Source: JBBSUQ01 sp964389755 (GTDB lineage: Bacteria > Bacteroidota > Bacteroidia > Flavobacteriales_D > Crocinitomicaceae). From it: a stretch of 44,240 bases of DNA. The notes under the pieces were generated by a model. That model did no database searches, was not told the origin of the DNA, and saw only the letters and a program-made list of their open reading frames with translations. A program made the position numbers and the translations under genes. The stretch lies in contig CAYMEW010000035.1 of NCBI GenBank assembly GCA_964389755.1, positions 1 through 44,240 on the forward strand. The letters are read 5' to 3'. Below, one piece after another: positions 33,638 through 41,831 of the stretch (position 1 is its first letter; the number at the start of each line of letters is the position of its first letter).

Positions 33638-34588
33638 ATGGAAATAACGCCTGAAATAAAGCAGCGGCTTGACTTGCTCAATGAAAAGTACGCGGCTCTC
33701 GGACAGGATTTGCTCTCCTACCTGGACGGTTTACTTTATGCCGACACGGTGAAATACTGGGACTATATTGAAGTGGATACGCTTCTCAGTTTGCAAAAAC
33801 CGCGAACGAAATTCCCGGACGAACTCATTTTCATTATGTACCACCAGATCACGGAGCTTTATTTTAAGCTTTGTTTGAATGAATTTGAGCAGATTGGTCA
33901 GAAGAAGGACCTGAGCGGGGAGTTTTTCCTGAATCGCGTAACGCGTATCAATCGCTATTTTGAAGCATTGATCAAGAGCTTTGAGATCATGGTTGACGGC
34001 ATGGAACCGGACCAGTTTATGAAGTTCCGGATGTCACTGTTGCCCGCGAGCGGTTTTCAATCGGCTCAGTACAGGCTGATCGAAATCGCCTCCACGGATT
34101 TTATCAACCTTGTAAATAAGGATAAGCGACCCGAGTTTACGGCCGATTCCCCGATCCGCGATATGATCGGCTATATTTACTGGAAAGCGGGAGCCACGGA
34201 ATTGGCCACCGGCAAAAAAACGCTTACACTCGAGCAATTTGAAGAGCGATACATGGATCTTTTCCTGGCGAAAGGCGAGGAATACCGGAATATCAATTTG
34301 TGGCGCGCCTACCGTCGCCTGAGCGATGAGGAGCAGCAGAACCCGGACATTATCCGTGCGATGAAGCAAAACGATGTCAATGTAAATATCAACTGGCCGC
34401 TGGCGCACTATAAGTCGGCAGTTCGTTATTTGAACAAGGATTCTGCCGATATTGCGGCCACCGGTGGAACAAACTGGCAAAAATACCTTCCCCCGCGTTT
34501 TCAGAAGCGCATCTTTTACCCGGAACTCTGGACGGAAGATGAAAAGAACGAATGGGGAAAAGTGTGGGTATTGGAAGTACTCGGCTGA
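33638..34588 (+). CDS. kynA: Tryptophan 2,3-dioxygenase
   Basis: This heme enzyme opens the indole ring of L-tryptophan to N-formylkynurenine, the first step of the kynurenine pathway. The 316-residue product matches bacterial TDO in blocks: FIMYHQITELYFKLCLNEF with H69 as the distal-side His, FRMSLLPASGFQSAQYRLIE, and the C-terminal ATGGTNWQKYL, which corresponds to the substrate-binding GTGGSxG loop. H257 in PLAHYKSAVRYL is the likely proximal heme ligand. No other kynurenine-pathway gene is in this window. It is monocistronic, with its own promoter and dyad in front and a bidirectional terminator 18 bases after the stop. Confidence 0.92.
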   Translation: MEITPEIKQRLDLLNEKYAALGQDLLSYLDGLLYADTVKYWDYIEVDTLLSLQKPRTKFPDELIFIMYHQITELYFKLCLNEFEQIGQKKDLSGEFFLNRVTRINRYFEALIKSFEIMVDGMEPDQFMKFRMSLLPASGFQSAQYRLIEIASTDFINLVNKDKRPEFTADSPIRDMIGYIYWKAGATELATGKKTLTLEQFEERYMDLFLAKGEEYRNINLWRAYRRLSDEEQQNPDIIRAMKQNDVNVNINWPLAHYKSAVRYLNKDSADIAATGGTNWQKYLPPRFQKRIFYPELWTEDEKNEWGKVWVLEVLG

Positions 34589-34606
34589 TAAAAACTACAG
34601 GATACT

Positions 34607-34635
34607 AAAAATGCCCGCCTTCCGGCGGGCATTTT
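34607..34635. terminator. Bidirectional terminator, kynA / T9SS gene
   Basis: ATGCCCGCC (34611-34619) pairs perfectly with GGCGGGCAT (34624-34632) around a TTCC loop. It has A residues on the left and T residues on the right, so it gives a T-tract on both strands. It sits between the converging genes that end at 34588 and 34655. Confidence 0.92.
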
Positions 34636-34654
34636 CTTTGGAATTAATCCCTGA

Positions 34655-36358
34655 TTATTGTTTTACAACATTAAACTGTGCGTTAGATCCGTTTTCCATT
34701 TCCACGTTGAAAATGTACATTCCCGCCTGAAGGCCTGAAAGATCCACTGTCGTTTTTTTACCATTGAATGTTGCACTCTGTGTTATGACCACTTTTCCGC
34801 TAACATCTGTGACCCGGATTACACCGGTGCCGTCAGTATCCACTTCCACAGAGACCTCATCTTTTGCCGGGTTCGGATAAGCCGTTACATTCATTGCGTC
34901 CAGTTCGTTAACGTTCAGCATTGCCTGATCGTAAGTCTGGATACCGATTACCGGCGAAGTGAACGTTCCTGAGAAACCTGTATAGTAAGTACCTCCGGCA
35001 TTAAGCACGTAGTACGGCTGGAGTTCCTCTGCGCGGTTAGCTTCATAATCAATATCACCGAATGAGAAGTAAAGACTGTCTTCTGCTGTCTGCGCACAGA
35101 ACAGGTAACGCTCGTTGTCTGTCAGTACTACCTGGTCATCAAACGGGGCATATACGGTTACACCGTCATAGTCTCCCGTAGAAGGATAGTAATAAAGACC
35201 GCCACCGATTTGAACGAGGTTGTTGAAACCGAAGTTTGCATCATTCAGGTCTGTAAACTGATCTTCCCAACGGAATACGAAAAGCGCAATTTCCTGGCCA
35301 TTGAGCGGATCCACAGATGCAGAGTGCATTAGTGTGTTGATGTACATACCGTCTACGAGCAGTCGGCTTCCGTTCGGATCACGGTATACCATACACATAG
35401 AGTATTCTCCCGGATCAATCGGACGACTTCCGCCATCACCTGTAGGCAAACCTGTTGTTTCGTCGATTTGTGCACGTGTAATGATGTTCGGGTCAATGTA
35501 GAAATCCACTGAGTACGTATTATCACCACCGAACTCTTCGGTAGCTACACCGTCGGAAATTGTATACGTGAGCGTATATTTCCCGGTAGCATAAGTTGGA
35601 AGTGAAAAGTCCGGCAACAGGATGTAAGCACTGTCTCCTGCTACAATTGTTTGAGCCGTAGAAACCTCGTTATAAACGCTGCTACCTCCGAAATCCACGT
35701 TTGCAGTGAGCGTAACGGCTGTTTGGTCAGCAGAACCGTAGTTATGCACCATTGAACCAACCATAAAGCTATATTCGCTTGCATCTTGTGATGTTAATAC
35801 GGAGTTACTTGCAAATTTGGGAACGAGCATATCACCGGCATAAAAACCGAGGTCATTTGCGAATTGTCCTGTTTTGTTACCAAAGAAGACAAGCACGTCT
35901 GTTCCTGCGTCCATTTGCGCCCGGATTGTTGCTCCGTCCGACTCGCTGATCATCGCCACCGGGATGTTCACGTTGAGACCCTGAGCACCACCACCCATTT
36001 CAATAGGTGCACCTGCCGTGTTGTTGATGATCACAACACCAACAGCTCCGGCATTTTGAGCATCGAATGCTTTGGTGCCGAATTCACAGCTTCCACGATA
36101 AACCACGGCAATTTTACCTGTCAGATCCTGAGAGATTGGAGAACAGGCCAGCGAGTCTGTCACGAGCATCAGTGTGTCTTCCACATACATGTTCGGAAGG
36201 TTAAAATCCGGAGTACCCCAATCGCCTCCTCCCGGATCAGCCCACGTAAAGTTATACGTCCCGCCAATTGCAACAGGAGCGTCTACGCGAAAGATCACCT
36301 GCGATTGCGCAGCAAAAAAAGCCGACACCGCAGTGAACGTAAGTAATAGTTTTTTCAT
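34655..36358 (-). CDS. Secreted PA-domain protein with T9SS sorting tail
   Basis: This 567-residue secreted protein has a signal peptide MKKLLLTFTAVSAFFAAQSQ. A PA (protease-associated) domain follows at about residues 65-160 (LTGKIAVVYRGSCEFGTKAF, GAVGVVIINN, IPVAMISESDGATI). The middle is beta-rich, with CARDB-like stretches (VHNYGSADQTAVTLTANVDF). The last 75 residues are a type A T9SS C-terminal domain (VTAYPNPAKDEVSVEVD, VTDVSGKVV, LSGLQAGMYIFNV). No protease catalytic motif is seen although PA domains usually accompany proteases. It is likely exported across the outer membrane and attached to the surface or released. It is monocistronic, ending at a shared terminator. Confidence 0.93.
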   Translation of the reverse strand: MKKLLLTFTAVSAFFAAQSQVIFRVDAPVAIGGTYNFTWADPGGGDWGTPDFNLPNMYVEDTLMLVTDSLACSPISQDLTGKIAVVYRGSCEFGTKAFDAQNAGAVGVVIINNTAGAPIEMGGGAQGLNVNIPVAMISESDGATIRAQMDAGTDVLVFFGNKTGQFANDLGFYAGDMLVPKFASNSVLTSQDASEYSFMVGSMVHNYGSADQTAVTLTANVDFGGSSVYNEVSTAQTIVAGDSAYILLPDFSLPTYATGKYTLTYTISDGVATEEFGGDNTYSVDFYIDPNIITRAQIDETTGLPTGDGGSRPIDPGEYSMCMVYRDPNGSRLLVDGMYINTLMHSASVDPLNGQEIALFVFRWEDQFTDLNDANFGFNNLVQIGGGLYYYPSTGDYDGVTVYAPFDDQVVLTDNERYLFCAQTAEDSLYFSFGDIDYEANRAEELQPYYVLNAGGTYYTGFSGTFTSPVIGIQTYDQAMLNVNELDAMNVTAYPNPAKDEVSVEVDTDGTGVIRVTDVSGKVVITQSATFNGKKTTVDLSGLQAGMYIFNVEMENGSNAQFNVVKQ

Positions 36359-36470
36359 ACAGTTTAATTTTTAGTGAGTTAAAGTTATTAATTTATATAA
36401 GCTTAACAAAACATTAACGAATTTTAATATCAAAGGGTTGGCGTGGAAAAGATCATAACCAGTTCAAATA

Positions 36471-36504
36471 AAAAAGGCTGTTACTCTTCTGAGCACAGCC
36501 TTTT
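36471..36504 (-). terminator. Terminator of the sdh operon
   Basis: Read on the minus strand after the sdhB stop, AAAAGGCTGT pairs with ACAGCCTTTT (arms 36495-36504 and 36472-36481, loop of 13 bases) and is followed by further T residues. Confidence 0.85.
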
Positions 36505-36522
36505 GAATCAAATTACTTTTTC

Positions 36523-37269
36523 TTAAACCATTGCCTTGAAATATTCGCGGTTCATGCGCGCAATGTGCTCGAGTGAGATCTCCTTCGGACATTCGACGGC
36601 GCAAGCTCCTGTAACCGTACAGTTTCCGAATCCCTGCTCGTCCATGGTACGCACCATATTTCGTACACGTTCCTCGCGTTCCACCTGTCCTTGCGGAAGT
36701 AACGCAAGCTGTGAAACTTTTGCCGCGACAAACAGCATGGCGGAAGCATTTTTACAGGATGCCACGCAGGCTCCGCAACCAATACAGGTCGCTGCATTAA
36801 AGGCTTCGTCCGCATCGTCTTTCGGGATCGGAATGGCATTGGCATCCACGGTATTCCCGGAGGTATTTACGGATACGAATCCGCCGGCACTCATGATCTC
36901 ATCAAATGAACTGCGATCGACTACGAGGTCTTTAATTACCGGGAAAGCGGTCGCACGCCACGGCTCGATATAGATCGTATCCCCGTCTTTAAATTTGCGC
37001 ATGTGCAGCTGACAGGTTGTAATGGCACGGTCCGGACCGTGCGCTTCTCCGTTAATATAAAGTGAGCACATCCCGCAGATTCCTTCGCGACAGTCATGAT
37101 CAAATACGACCGGACCGTCTGCGTCTCCACTTTCGATGAGTTGCTCGTTGAGTACGTCAAGCATTTCCAGGAAAGACATGTCGCCATCGATCCCGTCCAC
37201 CTTGTAGGTTTTCATGGAACCTTTATCATTCGAACTTTTCTGTCTCCAGATCTTCAATGTCAATTTCAT
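36523..37269 (-). CDS. sdhB: Succinate dehydrogenase iron-sulfur subunit
   Basis: This subunit carries electrons between SdhA flavin and the quinone site. It is 248 residues. [2Fe-2S] ligands are C60, C65 and C68 (DHDCREGICGMC), with the fourth probably C86. The [4Fe-4S]/[3Fe-4S] part has CIGCGACVASCKNASAML and CTVTGACAVECPKEI. The sequence resembles the Bacteroidota/Bacillus-type quinol:fumarate reductase group. The start is placed at 37269 (MKLTLKIWRQKSS); a frame running on upstream would overlap sdhA. It is last in the sdhC-sdhA-sdhB operon and is followed by a terminator. Confidence 0.97.
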   Translation of the reverse strand: MKLTLKIWRQKSSNDKGSMKTYKVDGIDGDMSFLEMLDVLNEQLIESGDADGPVVFDHDCREGICGMCSLYINGEAHGPDRAITTCQLHMRKFKDGDTIYIEPWRATAFPVIKDLVVDRSSFDEIMSAGGFVSVNTSGNTVDANAIPIPKDDADEAFNAATCIGCGACVASCKNASAMLFVAAKVSQLALLPQGQVEREERVRNMVRTMDEQGFGNCTVTGACAVECPKEISLEHIARMNREYFKAMV

Positions 37270-37291
37270 ATCCTCTGTTTTTTCGGATAAA

Positions 37292-39295
37292 TTATTTATA
37301 ACTTCTTTGTACCAGTTTGATGTTCTCGAACACCAGTTCTTCTTTATGCAATCTTGCTTCGGAAGGATCACCGGTATATTCCCAGGCGGCTACATACGCA
37401 AAGTTTTCGTCGTCGCGCTTTGCCTCACCGTCTTCTGTTTGTGATTCTTCGCGGAAGTGTCCGCCGCAGGATTCGTTTCGCTCCAGTGCATCGAGTGCCA
37501 TGAGTTCGCCGAGTTCGAGGAAGTCAGCCACGCGACCCGCTTTATCGAGTTCCGGGTTAAATTCGTTCATCGAACCGGGGATGCGCAGGTCCTGATAAAA
37601 CTCCTCGCGGATCTGGCGAATTTCGCGAATCGCCTCTCTGAGGCCTTCGGCGTTTCGTGCCATTCCGACCTTATCCCACATGACTTTTCCAAGGCGTTTG
37701 TGGAAACTATCCACCGATTTGGATCCTTTGATATTCATGAGGCGTTCGATGCGCTGGCGTACTTCTGCTTCTGCCTGCTCAAATTCCGGTGTATTTGTCG
37801 GAATTTTCCCGGTACGGATGTCATCCGCCAGGTAATCACCAATCGTATAAGGAAGCACAAAGTAACCGTCTGCGAGTCCCTGCATCAGTGCCGAAGCCCC
37901 GAGTCGGTTTGCCCCGTGATCGGAAAAGTTCGCCTCTCCGGCCACATAGCATCCGTCGATCGTACTCATCAGGTTGTAATCAACCCAAATTCCGCCCATG
38001 GTGTAGTGAACGGCCGGATAAATCTTCATCGGCGTAACGTACGGATCATCGTCGGTAATTTTATAATACATCTGGAAGAGGTTTCCGTATTTGGCTTCAA
38101 TGACGGATTTACCCAGTTCGTATACTTCTTTGTCGGAAGGATTTTCAATGCCCTCCACGTTTGCTTTTTCGTGGCCGTAACGCATAATGGCCGAAGAGAA
38201 ATCCAGGAATACGGCTTCGCCTGTGGCGTTAACACCGAACCCGGCATCGCAGCGCTCTTTTGCAGCACGGGAAGCCACATCCCGCGGTACGAGGTTCCCG
38301 AAGGACGGGTAACGACGTTCGAGGTAATAATCGCGGTCTTCTTCTTTCAGTTGCGTCGGTTTGAGTTTGCCCTGGCGAATGGCCTCGGCATCTTCCTGTT
38401 TCTTCGGAACCCAGATACGTCCGTCGTTACGAAGGGATTCGGACATCAACGTAAGTTTTGACTGGTGATCACCGGAAACCGGGATACAGGTCGGGTGGAT
38501 CTGCGTGTAACACGGGTTTGCGAAGTACGCTCCTTTTTTGTGGATACGCCACGCTGCGGTTCCGTTCGACCCCATAGCGTTGGTGGACAGGAAGAATACA
38601 TTTCCGTATCCGCCGGAAGCGATTACCACGGCGTGAGCCGAGTGGCGTTCGAGTTCTCCGGTAACGAGGTTTCGTGCGATAATTCCGCGCGCCTTGCCGT
38701 CTACCAGGACGAGTTCCAGCATTTCGTGACGCGTTTTCATCGAGATCTTTCCTTTACCGATCTGGCGTGACATGGCCGAATAAGCTCCGAGAAGGAGTTG
38801 CTGACCGGTTTGTCCTTTGGCATAAAAGGTACGGGAAACCTGTACCCCACCGAAGGAGCGGTTATCGAGCAGTCCGCCGTACTCACGCGCGAAAGGAACA
38901 CCCTGCATGACACACTGGTCGATGATGTTGGCAGAAACTTCCGCCAGGCGGTATACGTTTGCTTCACGTGAGCGGTAGTCACCGCCTTTGATGGTATCGT
39001 AAAAGAGGCGGTAAACCGAGTCCCCGTCTCCCTGGTAATTTTTAGCGGCGTTGATCCCTCCCTGAGCTGCGATCGAGTGAGCGCGGCGGGGAGAATCCTG
39101 GAAGCAGAATGCTTTCACATTGTACCCGAGTTCGGCCAGTGAAGCAGAAGCGGCACCACCGGCAAGCCCCGTTCCGACGACGATCACATCAATGGAACGT
39201 TTGTTGGCCGGGTTTACAAGTTTGATATGGTCTTTGTAGTTCGACCACTTCTTGTCGATCGGGCCTGCAGGTATTTTAGAATCTGAAAAAGACAT
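37292..39295 (-). CDS. sdhA: Succinate dehydrogenase flavoprotein subunit
   Basis: This catalytic subunit oxidises succinate to fumarate. It has 667 residues. The FAD-binding GTGLAGGAA motif is at about residues 41-49 and the covalently flavinylated His is probably H73 in RRAHSIAAQGGINA. The substrate region contains HPTCIPVSG and TMGGIWVDYN; GEANFSDHGANRLGASALMQ is the FAD/capping-region signature. The C-terminal NESCGGHFREE is also conserved. The gene lies 10 bases after sdhC and 22 before sdhB. The enzyme should act in the TCA cycle and respiratory chain of this organism. Confidence 0.98.
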   Translation of the reverse strand: MSFSDSKIPAGPIDKKWSNYKDHIKLVNPANKRSIDVIVVGTGLAGGAASASLAELGYNVKAFCFQDSPRRAHSIAAQGGINAAKNYQGDGDSVYRLFYDTIKGGDYRSREANVYRLAEVSANIIDQCVMQGVPFAREYGGLLDNRSFGGVQVSRTFYAKGQTGQQLLLGAYSAMSRQIGKGKISMKTRHEMLELVLVDGKARGIIARNLVTGELERHSAHAVVIASGGYGNVFFLSTNAMGSNGTAAWRIHKKGAYFANPCYTQIHPTCIPVSGDHQSKLTLMSESLRNDGRIWVPKKQEDAEAIRQGKLKPTQLKEEDRDYYLERRYPSFGNLVPRDVASRAAKERCDAGFGVNATGEAVFLDFSSAIMRYGHEKANVEGIENPSDKEVYELGKSVIEAKYGNLFQMYYKITDDDPYVTPMKIYPAVHYTMGGIWVDYNLMSTIDGCYVAGEANFSDHGANRLGASALMQGLADGYFVLPYTIGDYLADDIRTGKIPTNTPEFEQAEAEVRQRIERLMNIKGSKSVDSFHKRLGKVMWDKVGMARNAEGLREAIREIRQIREEFYQDLRIPGSMNEFNPELDKAGRVADFLELGELMALDALERNESCGGHFREESQTEDGEAKRDDENFAYVAAWEYTGDPSEARLHKEELVFENIKLVQRSYK

Positions 39296-39305
39296 ATTCA
39301 GTAAT

Positions 39306-40175
39306 TTATTTCGTTAAGTAAATGTAAACCGGGATCACTGCGAATGCCAGCGGAATGACAATGGAGAATACTGTCCCGAAACCGTGGATGAATTTCTTGT
39401 ATTTATGCGTTCGCAGACCGAGCGACTGAAACGCCGATGCGAAACCGTGCCAGAGGTGGAAACTCAGCGCGATCATCGCCAGCACGTAGAGGATCGTGGC
39501 CCATGCTGCGTACGGATGTGCCGGAATCCCTTCTTTGGTTTTATCCTGTCCGAAAAAGCTCATGACGAGCGAATGCAGGTCCAGAACTCCGTCTCCGACT
39601 TTTACATCGCTATCGGCTAGAAAGAATTCATTCTTATTTCGAATTTCTATTGTTCCGTTCTCTACTGCACGCACGGGCATTGGTTGTCCGTGGCTTACAA
39701 GGTAAAACTTCTCCTCTTCCTGACCGTCCTTACCGGCAATCAGCTCCGTATGCAGCGGAAGTTTATCCCCGAAGTGCATCACGGCCCAGAAGTTCACCAT
39801 GTGAGTCACGATGAAGATCAGGATAATGGTTCCGAGAATTCCCATGTTGCGGGAAGAAAAAGACGAGTTTGCAGACGGTTTATTGTATGCGTAATTCTTT
39901 TTGCGTGCCTTACTGTTCTGGATCGTTAAGATCAGACCGTCGATGGCATGGAACAGGATCGAAAAATACGTTACGTACGACAATACCCGGATCAGCGGGT
40001 TGTGCGTCATGAAGTACGCATATTCGTTAAAAACGCGTTTCCCTTCGGCTCCGGGAATCAATAATTGTAAGTTCCCGAGAAGGTGGCCTACGAGAAAAAG
40101 GCACAGGAAAAGTCCCGTCAGTGCCATCCAGTATTTTTTGGCGATTGACGAAGACAAGATTGCAGATCTACTCAT
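39306..40175 (-). CDS. sdhC: Succinate dehydrogenase cytochrome b subunit
   Basis: This di-heme-type single membrane anchor subunit (B-type SQR/QFR) has five spans and likely heme-ligand histidines in GHLLGNLQL, ILFHAIDGL, VTHMVNFW and FHLWHGFASAF. There is no separate sdhD, consistent with this class. At 289 residues it is longer than the roughly 220-240 expected. The extra part is a hydrophilic stretch between the third and fourth spans, about residues 135-205 (KDGQEEEKFYLVSHGQ, GTIEIRNKNEFFLADSDVKV). The start ATG at 40175 is preceded by a -7 promoter box. Confidence 0.95.
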   Translation of the reverse strand: MSRSAILSSSIAKKYWMALTGLFLCLFLVGHLLGNLQLLIPGAEGKRVFNEYAYFMTHNPLIRVLSYVTYFSILFHAIDGLILTIQNSKARKKNYAYNKPSANSSFSSRNMGILGTIILIFIVTHMVNFWAVMHFGDKLPLHTELIAGKDGQEEEKFYLVSHGQPMPVRAVENGTIEIRNKNEFFLADSDVKVGDGVLDLHSLVMSFFGQDKTKEGIPAHPYAAWATILYVLAMIALSFHLWHGFASAFQSLGLRTHKYKKFIHGFGTVFSIVIPLAFAVIPVYIYLTK

Positions 40176-40207
40176 TGTGTGTTTTCTTGTAATTCAGAAT
40201 ATAAATG

Positions 40208-40215
40208 CAAATTTA
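40208..40215 (-). promoter_or_regulatory. sdh operon promoter -7 box
   Basis: On the minus strand this reads TAAATTTG, matching TAnnTTTG, 32 bases before the sdhC ATG. TTTG at 40240-40243 lies 24 bases upstream, slightly longer than the usual -33 spacing. Confidence 0.55.
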
Positions 40216-40316
40216 ACGACTGAAGCCGTTTATTCCTCCCAAAGGTCCTATTTAGACAAATTTTAAATAAGCAACTCCCGGGTTTGTACGCATTTTCTAA
40301 TCCGCTCACGAAGTAT

Positions 40317-40324
40317 TAATTTTA
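40317..40324 (+). promoter_or_regulatory. Near-match -7 box before the 40330 gene
   Basis: TAATTTTA differs from TAnnTTTG only in the last base and ends five bases before the GTG start at 40330. As at 2264 and 26393, this spacing would give an almost leaderless mRNA. Confidence 0.35.
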
Positions 40325-40329
40325 CGGCT

Positions 40330-41166
40330 GTGAAAGGACGCTTCATTTTTCTCCTGTGCCTGTCGGCGCTGCAACCGGTGGCACAAACCGATAAGTTGGC
40401 GAAATTGCCGGAGGAACTCGCGGAGGTGAGCGGACTGACATTCTACAATGACAGCCTGCTTTTAGCGCATAATGACAGCGGAAACAGTCCGGTGCTTTAT
40501 TTTCTGCGAACAGACGGAAGCCTGGTTCATTCCCTGCAGGTCGACGTTCCCAATACAGACTGGGAAGACATTACAACCGACGGCCAGGGACGTATTTTTA
40601 TCGGAGATATTGGCAACAACGCGAACACGCGGAAGGACCTTTCCGTTTACGTGGTGAATGATCCCGAGATATTAGAACGCGATAGTGTGCACGCGGAAAG
40701 AATCGCGTTTTCCTACCCGGAGCAAAGCACTTTTCCCCCTGCCGATACGGCCCTGTATTATGACGCCGAATCACTAGTGTGGCACGATGAACAGTTGTTT
40801 ATTTTTACAAAATGCCGGCGTAAACCGTATGATGGCCGTTCGTTGGTGTACACAATTCCGGACCGCCCGGGTACCTATTCGGCTCAACTCATCACTTCCT
40901 TTACAACCGACGGCAAAAATTTCTTTTCCAGTCTGACAGCCGCAGACATACATGATGATACACTTTACTTACTGAGTTATACCCACGTATATTTGTATGA
41001 ATTTCGCAAAAATCAATTGGTTTTCCTGAAAAAACAAGGAGTTGGTCGCTTTAGTCAACTGGAATCACTGGCAGTATCGGCATCGGGAAAAATTTACCTG
41101 GGGGATGAATATCACAGACTTATCGGGGGACGAAACCTCTATTTATTTACATGGAAAAAAGACTAA
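40330..41166 (+). CDS. Secreted beta-propeller-like protein
   Basis: This 278-residue exported protein has a GTG start (40330) and a signal peptide KGRFIFLLCLSALQPVAQ. The mature part shows repeated propeller-like strands: LPEELAEVSGLTFYNDSLLLAHNDSGN, DWEDITTDGQGRIFIGDIGNN and QLESLAVSASGKIYLGDEYH. Such E-(V/D)-SGL and DWED-x-T-x-D patterns occur in SdiA-regulated-like or NHL-type propellers of Bacteroidota. No catalytic residues can be assigned and the function is unknown. It has no T9SS tail. Its 3' end overlaps the HAD phosphatase gene by 16 bases. Confidence 0.82.
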   Translation: MKGRFIFLLCLSALQPVAQTDKLAKLPEELAEVSGLTFYNDSLLLAHNDSGNSPVLYFLRTDGSLVHSLQVDVPNTDWEDITTDGQGRIFIGDIGNNANTRKDLSVYVVNDPEILERDSVHAERIAFSYPEQSTFPPADTALYYDAESLVWHDEQLFIFTKCRRKPYDGRSLVYTIPDRPGTYSAQLITSFTTDGKNFFSSLTAADIHDDTLYLLSYTHVYLYEFRKNQLVFLKKQGVGRFSQLESLAVSASGKIYLGDEYHRLIGGRNLYLFTWKKD

Positions 41167-41831
41167 ACTTTAACGAATTCGAAGCAGTTATCTTCGATAT
41201 GGACGGTACGCTCATCGATTCGGAACCGCTTTGGAAGATAGGGATGGAGCAGGTGTTTCACGATGCGGGTTGTTACCTGACCACGGAAGATTTCCAACAA
41301 ACGACCGGCCTGCGCATCGACGAGGTGATTGCTTACTGGTACGAACACCGGGGGTGGGACAATTATTCACCGGAAGAAATGGAGTTGTGCATCCTGGAGA
41401 ACATGCGTTTACTGATTGAAAAGCATGGCAAACCACTGCCGGGCGTACTCGATATGATCCGTTTTTGTAAAAAGAACGAAAAAAGTATCGGCCTGGCGAC
41501 TTCCTCCTACACCACTTTGATGGAGACCACGCTGGACGTGCTGGGCATTCGCGAAAAGTTTGATTTTGTACATTCCGCGGAACACGAGGATTTCGGTAAG
41601 CCACATCCGGCAGTTTACCTGCGCGTTGCCCGCGAGTTGCAGGTATCCCCGGAGCGCTGCCTGGTGATCGAGGATTCGCTGAATGGTGTGATCGCCGGGA
41701 AAGCCGCCAAAATGACCGTGGTCTGCATTCCTGAAAAAACACATCTCGAAAACCCGAAACTGGTATTCGCGGATTACCTCTTCGACAGTATGACCGAACT
41801 GGCCGACCAGTTACAAAACACGACCGTATGA
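41151..41831 (+). CDS. HAD-superfamily sugar-phosphatase-like protein
   Basis: This 226-residue haloacid-dehalogenase hydrolase is of the beta-phosphoglucomutase/HxpB subgroup. Motif I is FDMDGTLIDSEPLW with nucleophile D16 and acid/base D18; motif II is LATSSYTT; motif III is the Lys in EHEDFGKPHPAVYL; motif IV is VIEDSLNGVIAGKAA. A helical cap lies between about residues 28 and 95. Family members dephosphorylate small sugar phosphates such as 2-deoxyglucose- or hexitol-phosphates; the actual substrate is not predictable. The gene overlaps its upstream neighbour by 16 bases and its downstream neighbour by four (ATGA). Confidence 0.92.
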   Translation: MEKRLNFNEFEAVIFDMDGTLIDSEPLWKIGMEQVFHDAGCYLTTEDFQQTTGLRIDEVIAYWYEHRGWDNYSPEEMELCILENMRLLIEKHGKPLPGVLDMIRFCKKNEKSIGLATSSYTTLMETTLDVLGIREKFDFVHSAEHEDFGKPHPAVYLRVARELQVSPERCLVIEDSLNGVIAGKAAKMTVVCIPEKTHLENPKLVFADYLFDSMTELADQLQNTTV

